This document shows, one piece after another, positions 34,205 to 43,111 of a stretch of 64,000 bases of DNA. Position numbers and translations under genes: made by a program. Source of the stretch: M30B19 sp041741535 (GTDB lineage Bacteria > Planctomycetota > Planctomycetia > Pirellulales > Pirellulaceae). The notes under the pieces are model-generated. The model made no database searches. It had not been told where the DNA came from and worked only from the letters and a program-made list of their open reading frames with translations. Numbering within the stretch: position 1 is the stretch's first letter; the number at the start of each line of letters is the position of its first letter. The stretch covers positions 1 to 64,000 of the forward strand of contig JBGSJV010000022.1 in assembly GCA_041741535.1 (NCBI GenBank), in the 5' to 3' direction.

Positions 34205-37200
34205 TTGACCCCCGTCAAGCTCATCGGACGTTCATGCGCAGGGAGGCGTATTCCGGTCGTGGCACCGTTCTGTCGATACGCACTATTGTGGTTCATCCTT
34301 GCGGGCGGTCTTTACGTCGGCCGACCGCTCCAACTTTGCGCGCAGTCGACTCCAGCCGCGGCCGACTGGGGCGAGGACCAATACGCCATCGCGGCTCAGC
34401 ACTACCGCCAACAACGTTGGCAACAAGCGATTGGTCAATTCCAACTCCTGTTGGAGCGCGAGCCCAACCATACGCGGTCCATCGTCGCGAAGTTTTTTTT
34501 GGCGGAATCCCAGGTACAACTGGCGCAATACGAAGACTGTCTTGACCATTTTCGAGCATTCTTGGCGGAGGCGAAAGACCATGCTTTATCCACGCGTGCC
34601 AAGTTTCGACTGGGTGAAGCCTATTATCTCTTGGGACGTGACGACGAGAGCATCCGGGAGTTGTCCGCGCTGTTGAGCGAAGACAAAGAACAACAGTTCA
34701 CGGAGTTCACGCTCGCCTATTTGGGCGAGATGTTGTTAAAGCACGAGATACCCGCCAGTATTCAAAGCGCGCGAGATTACCTGCAACGCGTGGTCCGCGA
34801 ATTTCCGGACTCTTCGTTGTTGGCACGTTCGCAACTTGGCCTGGCGCAGGCCTACCAGAAACTGGGCGAGGTCGAGGCCGCTGAATCGCTGCTGGGTACA
34901 TTACAGCAAAGTCGCGAACCATCCATCGCGGAAGAATCGACGTTGATCTTGGCGGCACTGTGGATCGACCGCGGCCAACCGCATGAAGTTCTGGCCATCT
35001 TGAATGATGCCAAGTTGGACAGTCTATCTACCAGTCTACAACCAAAGGCCAAGTACTGGCGCGGTCGAGCGGAAATGGCCGTCAAGAATTGGACAACGGC
35101 CGGAGCGTTGATCTTGGCCAGTGCCCCGCAATTGGAAGATCCTCGAATGCAACAAGCGGCTTGGTACGACGCCGCCATCTGTTTCTGGCAAGCCGACAAT
35201 CTAACGCAAGCCGAACGATTGCTGCAACAATCGATCGAGAAATGGCCCACCGGCGATTGGGCGGCCGAGTCTCGGTTTCTGCTGTTGCAAGCCGCCGTGC
35301 GCGAACAACGATCCGAGGATGTTTCGACTCAGGCAGAATCCTTCTTGGCTCAATTCCCGGACCACACATTGGCCAATAAGGTCCGCGAGACATTGGCCCG
35401 TCGCGCGTTGAACCAACGAGATCACGCCCTATCCGCCACACAATTTCAGACGCTATTGTCCACGACGATTCCCACAGCCGAAAATAGCCTGGATCGGGCC
35501 AATTGGCATTATTTGCTGGCTTTGTCTCAGATCGGTCTGCAGAATCTGGATCAAGGTCTTGAGTCATTGAATGCGTGTGTGCAGTTGTTGCCCGCCATCA
35601 AGTCCGTGGAAGCCAACGTGGAAACCGGTTCCTTGGACGACTGGCTACAAGCAAACACCGCGAGCACCACGGACGAGTCGGACGTTGCGGTTCACACGAG
35701 CGAAGAGCAACTTCGCGAACAGGCCGACTTTGCCCGAGCCAGCATCCTGATGCGGCAAGGGAATTGGACGGAGGCCTTGACTGCCCAATCACAAATCCTC
35801 CGCAATAACCCACGGAGTACGCATCGGGTGGAACTGATGGCCGACCGACTTCGGGCATTGGTCGCGATCCGAGATTGGGCTCAATGGGTAAAGGCCGTGG
35901 AGACCACCAAGATTTGGTTGGGCCTGTCTGAAGTCCCGAGCGACGGCGTGGCGACCGAGCAACCGACTTCTGCGAATCCGTTGTTATCGAAGGCGCTTAC
36001 GTCCACCGCGTTGACAGTTGCCGATCACTGGTACGACAACCATGACTACACGCAAGCGATTTCCTGGTACGACTTAGCGGCTACGGCGGCCGATGCCGAG
36101 ATCGCGGAACAGGCCCTAAGTGGCCTGGCTTGGGCGGAGTTTCAATCGCGGCCCACGGCGGAGAGCGAAGCAACTGCTCGGGTATTGCTGGATCGATTTT
36201 CGACCAGTCCACGATCGGCCGAGATCGGACTAAAACTGGCAGAACAAAAGTATCGTGATGGAAAATTCGAGGCCGCCGACGAGTTGCTGCAGACTTTGCT
36301 AGGCCGGTTTCCCAATTGGCCCCGGCGACATCAATTGCACGCTTTGCATGCCAAGTTATTGGCCCGACAAGCCGAACCTGCTGCCAAGCAACAAGCCATC
36401 GACGCGATAAACGCGGCCTTGTCCGCACTGGAGGCAATGCCCAGTGAAACCAACGATTTGCAAGCACAGAAATGGACATCAACCGCCACCTACGTGTACG
36501 AGCTGGCTTGGCTGTATCACGACTCGGGACAAACCGAATCAGCGAATCGGACGTTCGAACGCATCAACGTGAATCATCCGACCAGTAAGTATTGGGCGGA
36601 TGCGACCATTCGCTTGGCGCAAGCCCATTTCTCGCAAGACCGATTGCCTGCGGCGATTGATTTGGTGCAGCAGTTGATTGGGGCACCTCGTCCTGGTGAA
36701 TTGGAGACCGAAGAAGTTCGAACGCCAGCGGGCGTTCCGGCTCTCTCCGCGAGTTTCCGCAATTCGGAACGCGACTCTGCTACCGATGTCATGACAGGAG
36801 CAGAAGCCGAGCAACCCATCGTATCTGAAGAAATCCTATGTCAGGCGTTGTACCTGCGAGCCATGATCGCGGTCGCGGAAAAGGACTGGCCGGGTGCGGC
36901 CACATGGTCCAAACGAGTGGTTGATGAGTATCCCAATCATCGTTTGCGGTGGATGTCGCAGTTCTGGAACGGTGAAGCTTTATTTCGCCAACGTCAATTT
37001 GGAACTGCCGTCGAGCAGTTGTCGGAGATCCTGCCTCGGACCGATGCACAAAACGAACCCTGGGTCGCCATGACGCACTTGCGATTGGCCCAGTCTCTTG
37101 GTCATTTGGACCGCTGGGAGGAAGTCTTGATCATCGCGGAACCAGCCAAGCGCCGTTTTGTCGACTTCGCTCAGGCTTACGAACTGGATTATTTGATTGG

Positions 37201-37615
37201 TCGCGCGCTGGCAACGGAAGCTCGTTTTCCGCAAGCTCGCGCGGCGTATAAGCAAGTGATCGATTCACCGACCGGCAAGAACAGCGAAACCGCCGCGATG
37301 GCCCAGTGGATGATTGGCGAAACCTACTTTCATCAAGAGCAGTACGCGCTGGCAGCCGACGCCTACCATCGCACGGAGACGTTGTACCGTTTTTCACAAT
37401 GGCAGGCGGCGGCTTTGTTGCAAGCCGGCAAGTGTTACGAATATTTGGGGCGTCCCCAAGATGCGATCAGCGTCTACCGACAGCTATTGCAAGAACATGC
37501 CAATTGCACGTTGGCCGAACAGGCGGCTGAACGAATGGCGAAGTTGAAACCCACGGGTCAGACCACGTTGGTGCCCGCAAATCCTCTCCCACAGAATCGG
37601 TTAAGAGGTTTGTAA
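34205..37615 (+). CDS. Large exported TPR protein, part of an ExbB/ExbD cluster
   Basis: A 1136-residue protein with an N-terminal signal peptide (CRYALLWFILAGGLYVGRPL, then LCAQ) and tandem TPR-like helical hairpins over almost its whole length: AAQHYRQQRWQQAIGQFQLL near the N-terminus, AKFRLGEAYYLLGRDDES, and ALLQAGKCYEYLGRPQDAIS near the C-terminus. The pattern resembles YbgF/CpoB or BamD-like periplasmic TPR scaffolds. It is directly followed by exbB-, exbD- and cyclase-repeat genes in the same direction (68 bases to exbB), which suggests it is the periplasmic partner of that energised complex, as CpoB is for Tol. The start is a TTG at 34205; a GTG at 34259 is an alternative. Confidence 0.78.
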   Translation: MTPVKLIGRSCAGRRIPVVAPFCRYALLWFILAGGLYVGRPLQLCAQSTPAAADWGEDQYAIAAQHYRQQRWQQAIGQFQLLLEREPNHTRSIVAKFFLAESQVQLAQYEDCLDHFRAFLAEAKDHALSTRAKFRLGEAYYLLGRDDESIRELSALLSEDKEQQFTEFTLAYLGEMLLKHEIPASIQSARDYLQRVVREFPDSSLLARSQLGLAQAYQKLGEVEAAESLLGTLQQSREPSIAEESTLILAALWIDRGQPHEVLAILNDAKLDSLSTSLQPKAKYWRGRAEMAVKNWTTAGALILASAPQLEDPRMQQAAWYDAAICFWQADNLTQAERLLQQSIEKWPTGDWAAESRFLLLQAAVREQRSEDVSTQAESFLAQFPDHTLANKVRETLARRALNQRDHALSATQFQTLLSTTIPTAENSLDRANWHYLLALSQIGLQNLDQGLESLNACVQLLPAIKSVEANVETGSLDDWLQANTASTTDESDVAVHTSEEQLREQADFARASILMRQGNWTEALTAQSQILRNNPRSTHRVELMADRLRALVAIRDWAQWVKAVETTKIWLGLSEVPSDGVATEQPTSANPLLSKALTSTALTVADHWYDNHDYTQAISWYDLAATAADAEIAEQALSGLAWAEFQSRPTAESEATARVLLDRFSTSPRSAEIGLKLAEQKYRDGKFEAADELLQTLLGRFPNWPRRHQLHALHAKLLARQAEPAAKQQAIDAINAALSALEAMPSETNDLQAQKWTSTATYVYELAWLYHDSGQTESANRTFERINVNHPTSKYWADATIRLAQAHFSQDRLPAAIDLVQQLIGAPRPGELETEEVRTPAGVPALSASFRNSERDSATDVMTGAEAEQPIVSEEILCQALYLRAMIAVAEKDWPGAATWSKRVVDEYPNHRLRWMSQFWNGEALFRQRQFGTAVEQLSEILPRTDAQNEPWVAMTHLRLAQSLGHLDRWEEVLIIAEPAKRRFVDFAQAYELDYLIGRALATEARFPQARAAYKQVIDSPTGKNSETAAMAQWMIGETYFHQEQYALAADAYHRTETLYRFSQWQAAALLQAGKCYEYLGRPQDAISVYRQLLQEHANCTLAEQAAERMAKLKPTGQTTLVPANPLPQNRLRGL

Positions 37616-37683
37616 ATCACGTCGTTAGTCGCCACAGAACAGCGTGCCATTTTTTGGACCAAGATTGTCAGGAATCGAAAGAG

Positions 37684-38580
37684 ATGCTCGAGCAAAAGAA
37701 ATCTGGTAACGTTCGTCACGAGTCGGATGCGCAGCCGCTTGCGGGACGCTTCTTGTCTCGATTTTGGATATCCCTTTACGTTGTGGTCGTGTTGCTGCAT
37801 GGTTGGTCCAATTTCGGAACGGCTCAAGAACCCGACGAGGTTGCAGCATCGACCGGAGTTCTAGCGCCAGAGGCGGCAGCAAACCCGGAAAACACCACGG
37901 TGTCCTCAAAAAGTCTGTTGGCCGTGTTACGCAGTGGCGGACCGTTGATGATTCCCTTGGGAATTTGTTCGGTCGTGTTGTTGGTGTTCGTGTTCGAGCG
38001 ACTGATCAGCCTACGAAGATCTCGCGTGATTCCGACCCCGCTGGTCACGCGAATCCTAGAGCAAATTCGCGAGCGACAATTGGACAAGGAACAAGCCATC
38101 AGTCTGTGTGAAGAAAATCCGTACCCGGTTTGTGAAGTACTGTGCGAAGGACTGCGAAAATGGGGTCGGTCCAGTGTCGAAGTGGAGCAAGCAATTTTGG
38201 ACTCGGGGGAACGCGTCAGCAACGAACTGAAACGCAATCTCCGCGTGATCAATGGCGTAGCCACGGTCACGCCGTTGCTCGGGCTCTTGGGAACCGTCTT
38301 GGGAATGATTCAAGCATTTGACGCGATTTCGTTGATCACTCCCGACGGTGATCCCAAAATCTTGATTGCCTCCGGGATCAGCGAAGCGTTGCTAACGACG
38401 GCCGCAGGATTATCCATCGCTATTCCGGCTTTGATTGCCCATTTGCACTTTTCCAGTTGCGTTGATCGACGAGTGGTCGAGATCGACGCGATCGGCTTGC
38501 AATTGGTTCGCATGATCAGCGCCGAAGCCTTGTCTGAACCGCAGAACAAGACCAACAAGAAAGTCAAGAAAGCGGCTTAG
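37684..38580 (+). CDS. ExbB/TolQ/MotA-family proton channel protein
   Basis: A 298-residue inner-membrane protein. After a signal-like helix (FWISLYVVVVLLHGWSNF, then GTAQE) and a periplasmic Ala/Pro stretch come the three helices of the family: GPLMIPLGICSVVLLVFVFE, then, after a cytoplasmic domain, INGVATVTPLLGLLGTVLGM with the conserved TPLLGLLGTV signature, and LLTTAAGLSIAIPALIAHL. The additional N-terminal signal-like helix is common in planctomycete and bacteroidete versions. With the ExbD-like protein it should form a proton-driven motor. The start at 37684 follows AGGAA; a TTG at 37654 also opens the frame. It lies four bases before exbD. Confidence 0.9.
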   Translation: MLEQKKSGNVRHESDAQPLAGRFLSRFWISLYVVVVLLHGWSNFGTAQEPDEVAASTGVLAPEAAANPENTTVSSKSLLAVLRSGGPLMIPLGICSVVLLVFVFERLISLRRSRVIPTPLVTRILEQIRERQLDKEQAISLCEENPYPVCEVLCEGLRKWGRSSVEVEQAILDSGERVSNELKRNLRVINGVATVTPLLGLLGTVLGMIQAFDAISLITPDGDPKILIASGISEALLTTAAGLSIAIPALIAHLHFSSCVDRRVVEIDAIGLQLVRMISAEALSEPQNKTNKKVKKAA

Positions 38581-38583
38581 CTC

Positions 38584-39033
38584 ATGCCACTCAAAACCAC
38601 GTACGATGAACAGCCGTCGCTGAACCTGACACCGATGATCGACATCGTGTTTTTGCTGATTATTTTTTTTATGGTTGGTACTCGGTTCAGCGAACTAAAT
38701 GACTTGGAGAAACAGTTGCCAATCAGCGTACCAGAAGTCTCGGCAGGGACGGCGTTAACGGCTCCTCCCAAGCAAAAGGTGATCCACGTATTTCAAGACG
38801 GTCGAATTCACTTTGAAGACCAGGACGTGAACCTGGCGGATCTGACTTCCAAACTAAAAGATGCCAAACAAGCTTATCGCAAACAGGGTGTGGTGATTCG
38901 CGGCGACGCCAGCAGCCAGCACCAAACCGTGGTCTCCGTGATTAATGCATGCCGACAAGCCGATATTATCGATATCGCGGTGTCGGTACGCATCGCCGTC
39001 GATCCAAATTCCGAACGCTCCATCCCCAGATAG
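38584..39033 (+). CDS. ExbD/TolR-family transporter protein
   Basis: A 149-residue single-pass protein. The cytoplasmic N-terminus leads into LNLTPMIDIVFLLIIFFMVG, in which Asp20 is the essential proton-carrying Asp of the family. The periplasmic domain ends with the typical VVIRGDASSQHQTVVSVINACRQADI. It starts three bases after exbB and ends 12 bases before the cyclase-repeat gene, so the three are almost certainly one transcript. Confidence 0.92.
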   Translation: MPLKTTYDEQPSLNLTPMIDIVFLLIIFFMVGTRFSELNDLEKQLPISVPEVSAGTALTAPPKQKVIHVFQDGRIHFEDQDVNLADLTSKLKDAKQAYRKQGVVIRGDASSQHQTVVSVINACRQADIIDIAVSVRIAVDPNSERSIPR

Positions 39034-39045
39034 TTGTTGACGCTC

Positions 39046-41313
39046 ATGCCCTTGTGGATCCAAAACCTATTGCACGATTCATCGGTGATCACGCTGTTTG
39101 CGGGCAGCGTGATCTTTGCGATGGCGATCGTTATTTTGCAATGGAGTTCATGGGCAGCGGACAAGCCCGTTGCCAAGTGCCTTATCCTGAGCCTGGTGGC
39201 TCACTTGATATTGTTGGCCTATGCGTACAGTTGGAACTTGGTCATCAAGATTCCGATGATGGCGGCGGTCGATGCGGTTCCCATTCGAGTGGCGGAGGCG
39301 TCGCAAATCGACGAAGAGCAAACGCCTGATCCCGAAGAAGAACCGATCTGGGAACAAATCCCCACGGCCGAATGGACGCCACAGCAATCGTTACCAGATG
39401 CCGCTCCGCTGGAGACGGAGTTGGTTGTGGAGCGAATCCAAGAAACTGCCGACGGTCAGTCCGACACTCGCGACCAAGAATCGGTGAATGTCACCTCGGA
39501 CGAATCGCTGGCGGAATCGTTGGCAGACACGGTCCCGACTCAAGGAGGTTCTCGTTGGCTCGAGCCTTTGTTGCAACCGACCACTCCGATCGCGGACTCG
39601 TTGGCGAAATTAGTTCGTGAAAATCCACTGGAGGCAGTCACATTGCCCGCTCCCTCCGAACCGGTTCGCGAGGACGCAACGCTGACGAACACCACCGAGA
39701 CCGCTGTAGAGTCGCAGCTCCTCCAAAACACGTTGGAACAAATGGGCTTGGACCGAGCCGTGACGGATCAAGATCAAGTCATCGATGAATGGGTCGACGG
39801 TCAGGACGACCCGACGATCTCTCAGCAACCACCGACGTCCCAAGACTTGGAAAATTCGCAGGTCGAAATCGAAGAACGCCTGAGGCACCTGGAGCAACAA
39901 GCAAAAGTTGATTCTGCGACAACACCTCCGCCGGTGTTTGATCCGCGAGCCACCGACGTGCCGTGGTCCGAACCGAATCGAATGTCGGCTCAAGCCGCGC
40001 GAGCCCAACAAGCCCAACGTCGAGCGACCCTGCGGCGACCGGCAGATCAACAGCCCCTACCTGACGTTTATTCAAGCCGAGCGAATCGCCAATTGGCCGA
40101 TGTGGAAGTTCGCGGTGGTTCGTTTGAAACCGAACAAGCGGTGGCCCGTGGTCTTGCGTTTCTGGCTTCGATTCAGAAACCAGATGGAAGTTGGAATCCA
40201 CGCGAGACCGGCGGCGGGCGGGAACAACAGATTTTGGGGCACGATCGGCAAGGGGCGGGCGCGCAAGCCGACACAGGAATCACGGCCCTGGCGGTGCTCG
40301 CATTGATGGCCGATGGCAGTACACACTTGGGTGGCCCCTATCAGGACGCGGTGCGTCGGGGCTTGGAGTTCCTGATCCTACGCCAACAGCGCGGCGGGTC
40401 ATTGGCCGGGGCGGCCCAGTATTATGCGCAGATGTATTGTCATTCGATGGCGCTGTTGGCTCTGGCGGAGGCCTATGCGTTGACCGGCGACGAACGGTTG
40501 CGCCCTGCGGTGCAGGCGGGTGTCACTTATTCGCTCGAAACACAAAACCGCGCCGGCGGTGGATGGCGTTATCAACCGCAGGAAGCGGGCGATATGAGCC
40601 AGTTTGGCTGGCAGGTCATGGCCTTGCGCAGTGCCGGTTTGAACGGAATCGCCCTGGACGATCAAACGCAACGACTGATGGAGGTCTTCTTGCAGCGTCA
40701 CACGCGCGGGGCTAATTCGGGGCTGGCAACCTATCGACTTGGTGAGCCGACCTCTCCGACAATGACTGCCGAAGCGTTGTTCAGTCGCTACTTGCTAGGG
40801 CAGCGACTTAGTCGGTTACAAATCGAAGAGGCAACACACGAGATTGTCGGGTTGTTGCCGGCCACTCTGAAGACGGAAGGACATCCGTTGCAGTTGAGCG
40901 TGCAAGATTGTCAGAACTTGCCAGGCCGTCAAATCGACAACTTGTACTTCTGGTACTACGGAAGTTTGGCGTTGAAGCATGCCTCCAGTGATCCCAACGT
41001 AGCGGACAGTGTGATCGTGCAACAGAGTTGGGAGTTGTGGAATAAGAACCTGAGTACTCGTCTGTTAAGTTTGCAGCGATCCAATGGCGCGGAGTCCGGC
41101 AGTTGGGATCCGGATGCGTGTTTGTGGGGCGGGTACGGCGGTCGAGTTTACACCACGAGTTTGGCGGTCCTTTGTCTCCAGGTCTACTACCGCTACGATA
41201 TTCCGCTGGACGGTTCGGAAAGAACCGCGATGGTCCCTTGGTCGCCATCACCGATTGGACCTGCTCCACTACAACGTGGCCCTGCCACTGGCAGCATTCG
41301 CGATTGGCGTTAA
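39046..41313 (+). CDS. Two-helix membrane protein with cyclase/prenyltransferase-type toroid
   Basis: A 755-residue protein. Two N-terminal helices (ITLFAGSVIFAMAIVILQW; CLILSLVAHLILLAYAYSW) are followed by an acidic, Pro/Gln/Thr-rich linker of about 300 residues and then an alpha/alpha-toroid: EQAVARGLAFLASIQKPDGS, GITALAVLALMADGS, YCHSMALLALAEAYAL, FGWQVMALRSAGL, and GRVYTTSLAVLCLQVYYRY. These are squalene-cyclase/prenyltransferase-beta-type repeats. The cyclase DxDD catalytic motif was not seen, so it may be a binding rather than an enzymatic domain. The second helix has Ser49-x3-His53, the spacing of the essential Ser and His in the TonB membrane helix. With exbB and exbD beside it, a TonB-like transducer is inferred. 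The ATG at 39046 is preferred over TTG at 39034. Confidence 0.82.
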   Translation: MPLWIQNLLHDSSVITLFAGSVIFAMAIVILQWSSWAADKPVAKCLILSLVAHLILLAYAYSWNLVIKIPMMAAVDAVPIRVAEASQIDEEQTPDPEEEPIWEQIPTAEWTPQQSLPDAAPLETELVVERIQETADGQSDTRDQESVNVTSDESLAESLADTVPTQGGSRWLEPLLQPTTPIADSLAKLVRENPLEAVTLPAPSEPVREDATLTNTTETAVESQLLQNTLEQMGLDRAVTDQDQVIDEWVDGQDDPTISQQPPTSQDLENSQVEIEERLRHLEQQAKVDSATTPPPVFDPRATDVPWSEPNRMSAQAARAQQAQRRATLRRPADQQPLPDVYSSRANRQLADVEVRGGSFETEQAVARGLAFLASIQKPDGSWNPRETGGGREQQILGHDRQGAGAQADTGITALAVLALMADGSTHLGGPYQDAVRRGLEFLILRQQRGGSLAGAAQYYAQMYCHSMALLALAEAYALTGDERLRPAVQAGVTYSLETQNRAGGGWRYQPQEAGDMSQFGWQVMALRSAGLNGIALDDQTQRLMEVFLQRHTRGANSGLATYRLGEPTSPTMTAEALFSRYLLGQRLSRLQIEEATHEIVGLLPATLKTEGHPLQLSVQDCQNLPGRQIDNLYFWYYGSLALKHASSDPNVADSVIVQQSWELWNKNLSTRLLSLQRSNGAESGSWDPDACLWGGYGGRVYTTSLAVLCLQVYYRYDIPLDGSERTAMVPWSPSPIGPAPLQRGPATGSIRDWR

Positions 41314-41408
41314 CCTGTGATTCCTCACGGTATGATGGCTAAGCACCACAAATTCGCTCAGTGCCTCTCGGAGGTGCGTGATCGGTTACGGCATTTCAAC
41401 TGACTTTC

Positions 41409-41414
41409 TATAAT
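41409..41414 (+). promoter_or_regulatory. Candidate -10 element TATAAT
   Basis: A perfect TATAAT lies 43 bases upstream of the DUF423 gene start. The -35 region is weak (TTACGG at 17 bases). Confidence 0.45.
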
Positions 41415-41456
41415 CGGTGTGGCGCAGCACTTGTCACAAATTGAGGACTCGTCGTT

Positions 41457-41945
41457 ATGGCTCGTTGGCTAATACTTTGGAGCTCGCTTTCGGCGGCCTT
41501 GGCGGTGGGGCTTGGTGCGTTTGGCGCCCATGCCTTACGAGATCGATTGCCGCAGATTCATCCGCCTGAACAGGTCGCGCGGATGGAAGCGAATTGGGAA
41601 ACCGCCGCCCGTTACCACTTGGTTCATGCCGTTGGGGCCTTGGTCGCGATACTCGTGTTGCATCAAGTTCACTCGAATAAATTGCGAAATTCCGTCGCGA
41701 CACCACGCGGTGCAGCGGTTGAAATGAACCACACCCCAATCGCACCAAGCATGGGATTCTGGATTCCCGTGTACTGCCTGCTGATGGGGCCAGTGATCTT
41801 TTCGGGATGTTTGTATGCGATGGTGCTTGGGGCGCCCAAGATTCTGGGGGCAATCGTTCCGATCGGTGGCGCGTTGATGATTGCGGGTTGGGTGTCCTTG
41901 GCCATCGTGAGTTTTGTTACAAGTCCCCGTTCGCCCTCATGCTAA
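41457..41945 (+). CDS. DUF423 (YgdD-like) inner-membrane protein
   Basis: A 162-residue protein with four hydrophobic segments. The N-terminal LSAALAVGLGAFGAHALRD, then a Met/Glu helix (ARMEANWETAARYHLVHAVG), and GPVIFSGCLYAMVLGAPKIL plus PIGGALMIAGWVSLAIV are characteristic of DUF423. About 30 residues between the second and third helix (from HSNKLRNSVATPRG) are additional. Function unknown. Its 3' end overlaps the convergent radC gene by 29 bases. Confidence 0.87.
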   Translation: MARWLILWSSLSAALAVGLGAFGAHALRDRLPQIHPPEQVARMEANWETAARYHLVHAVGALVAILVLHQVHSNKLRNSVATPRGAAVEMNHTPIAPSMGFWIPVYCLLMGPVIFSGCLYAMVLGAPKILGAIVPIGGALMIAGWVSLAIVSFVTSPRSPSC

Positions 41946-42951
41946 GGACGGTGGGGTTGCCGATGATGATGTGATCCAAGACCTCGATGCCGATCAACTT
42001 GCCAACCTCCACCAATCGCTGCGTCACGGTAAGGTCCGCTCGACTGGGTGTTGGATCCCCCGAGGGGTGATTGTGGGCTAAGAGAACGGCCGAAGCCGCA
42101 TCCCGAATTGCTGGGCGAAAGACTTCACGTGGATGGACGAGACTCGCATCCAAAGTTCCGACCGTGATCTGATGCGAATCAATAACTTGGCGTTTGGTGT
42201 CGAGCGTCACGACATGAAATTGTTCTTGCTTTCCGTCCTCGGCCAAACGTTGGAAATGTTGTTGGCAAAAGTTGATCGCGTCTTGCGTGCTGTTGATTCG
42301 CAAGAGCGATCGCAGTCCCGCCACTGCCGCGATACGCCGTCCCAATTCGATACCGGCCATGATCTGGCAATAGGCCGTGACATCGATGGCCGTGCTGATG
42401 TTCTTGAGCTCCATACGACCGGCGAGCGGCAACCGATCCAAACGCTGTTGGAAGTGCCGGGCCAGTTTCTGGCCGGCTTGAACCGCGGATTCACCTGGTC
42501 GACCACTGCGGACCAGGATGGCGAGAAGTTCGGCAATATGCAACTGTTCAACACCGACATGTAGCAAGCGCTCCCGAGGCCGATCTTGTTGGGGGCTGAT
42601 CTTGACCTGCGAGCCCAACAATTTGTCGTCCAACCAACGTCGCGGGCAAAATGGACCCCGGTCGGCATTCCATCGATAACGTGAATCCGTGCCCTCCCCG
42701 CGAAGCAGCCATCCCTGAGTCAACAGTTCCTTCACAACTCGCGTGACAAACGCGGGACGTTCCGGTTGAACCGCTTGTTTGATCTCGTCGAGATCAAAAA
42801 CGACTTGTTCTGCCACCATTTGGACCACGGGCAAGTACCGTTGATACCGTTGAGCGACGGAATTCGCCGCGTCGTCCGCGACATGGTCGATTGCGAAGGA
42901 CTCGCCGTCTTGCGGAGTGGGGCGTGATTGATCGCTGGGTTGGTCCGTCAT
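41917..42951 (-). CDS. radC: RadC-family (JAB domain) protein with N-terminal extension
   Basis: A 344-residue protein. The C-terminal two thirds match RadC/UPF0758: the helix-hairpin-helix-like LLHVGVEQLHIAELLAILVR and the JAB/MPN metalloprotease-like site LLAHNHPSGDPTPSRADLTV, with both His and the Asp intact. RadC-type proteins are about 225 residues; here roughly 110 more residues lead, with a winged-helix look (FDLDEIKQAVQPERPAFVTR, then VKELLTQGWLLRGEG). Despite the name, a repair role is not supported for the family; it is linked to mobile DNA and competence. A strong ribosome site (AAGGAGG) precedes the ATG. Confidence 0.88.
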   Translation of the reverse strand: MTDQPSDQSRPTPQDGESFAIDHVADDAANSVAQRYQRYLPVVQMVAEQVVFDLDEIKQAVQPERPAFVTRVVKELLTQGWLLRGEGTDSRYRWNADRGPFCPRRWLDDKLLGSQVKISPQQDRPRERLLHVGVEQLHIAELLAILVRSGRPGESAVQAGQKLARHFQQRLDRLPLAGRMELKNISTAIDVTAYCQIMAGIELGRRIAAVAGLRSLLRINSTQDAINFCQQHFQRLAEDGKQEQFHVVTLDTKRQVIDSHQITVGTLDASLVHPREVFRPAIRDAASAVLLAHNHPSGDPTPSRADLTVTQRLVEVGKLIGIEVLDHIIIGNPTVLSMRANGDL

Positions 42952-42972
42952 CTCTCCTCCTTTTTGGCAATC

Positions 42973-43001
42973 AAGATAAGCCGAGATGCCAGCACTTTCA
43001 A
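42973..43001 (-). promoter_or_regulatory. Candidate promoter of radC
   Basis: On the minus strand TTGAAA (43001-42996) and TATCTT (42978-42973) lie 17 bases apart, immediately upstream of the radC ribosome site. Confidence 0.45.
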
Positions 43002-43049
43002 CAAGCGGGCCAGAAGCGGGGGCATGTTTCCCGGGCGGTCTGTTCCAGT

Positions 43050-43055
43050 TACAAT
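43050..43055 (+). promoter_or_regulatory. Candidate -10 element for the TPR gene
   Basis: TACAAT, 57 bases upstream of the GTG start at 43112. No good -35 is seen. Confidence 0.35.
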
Positions 43056-43097
43056 GCGGGAAACCCAGCGGTCTGAATCGCGCCGGGTGGTTTGGAT

Positions 43098-43104
43098 AAG
43101 GAGG
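43098..43104 (+). promoter_or_regulatory. Ribosome binding site fixing a GTG start
   Basis: A full AAGGAGG sits seven bases before the GTG at 43112. It decides the start in favour of GTG over later ATG codons. Confidence 0.75.
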
Positions 43105-43111
43105 GGATCAA

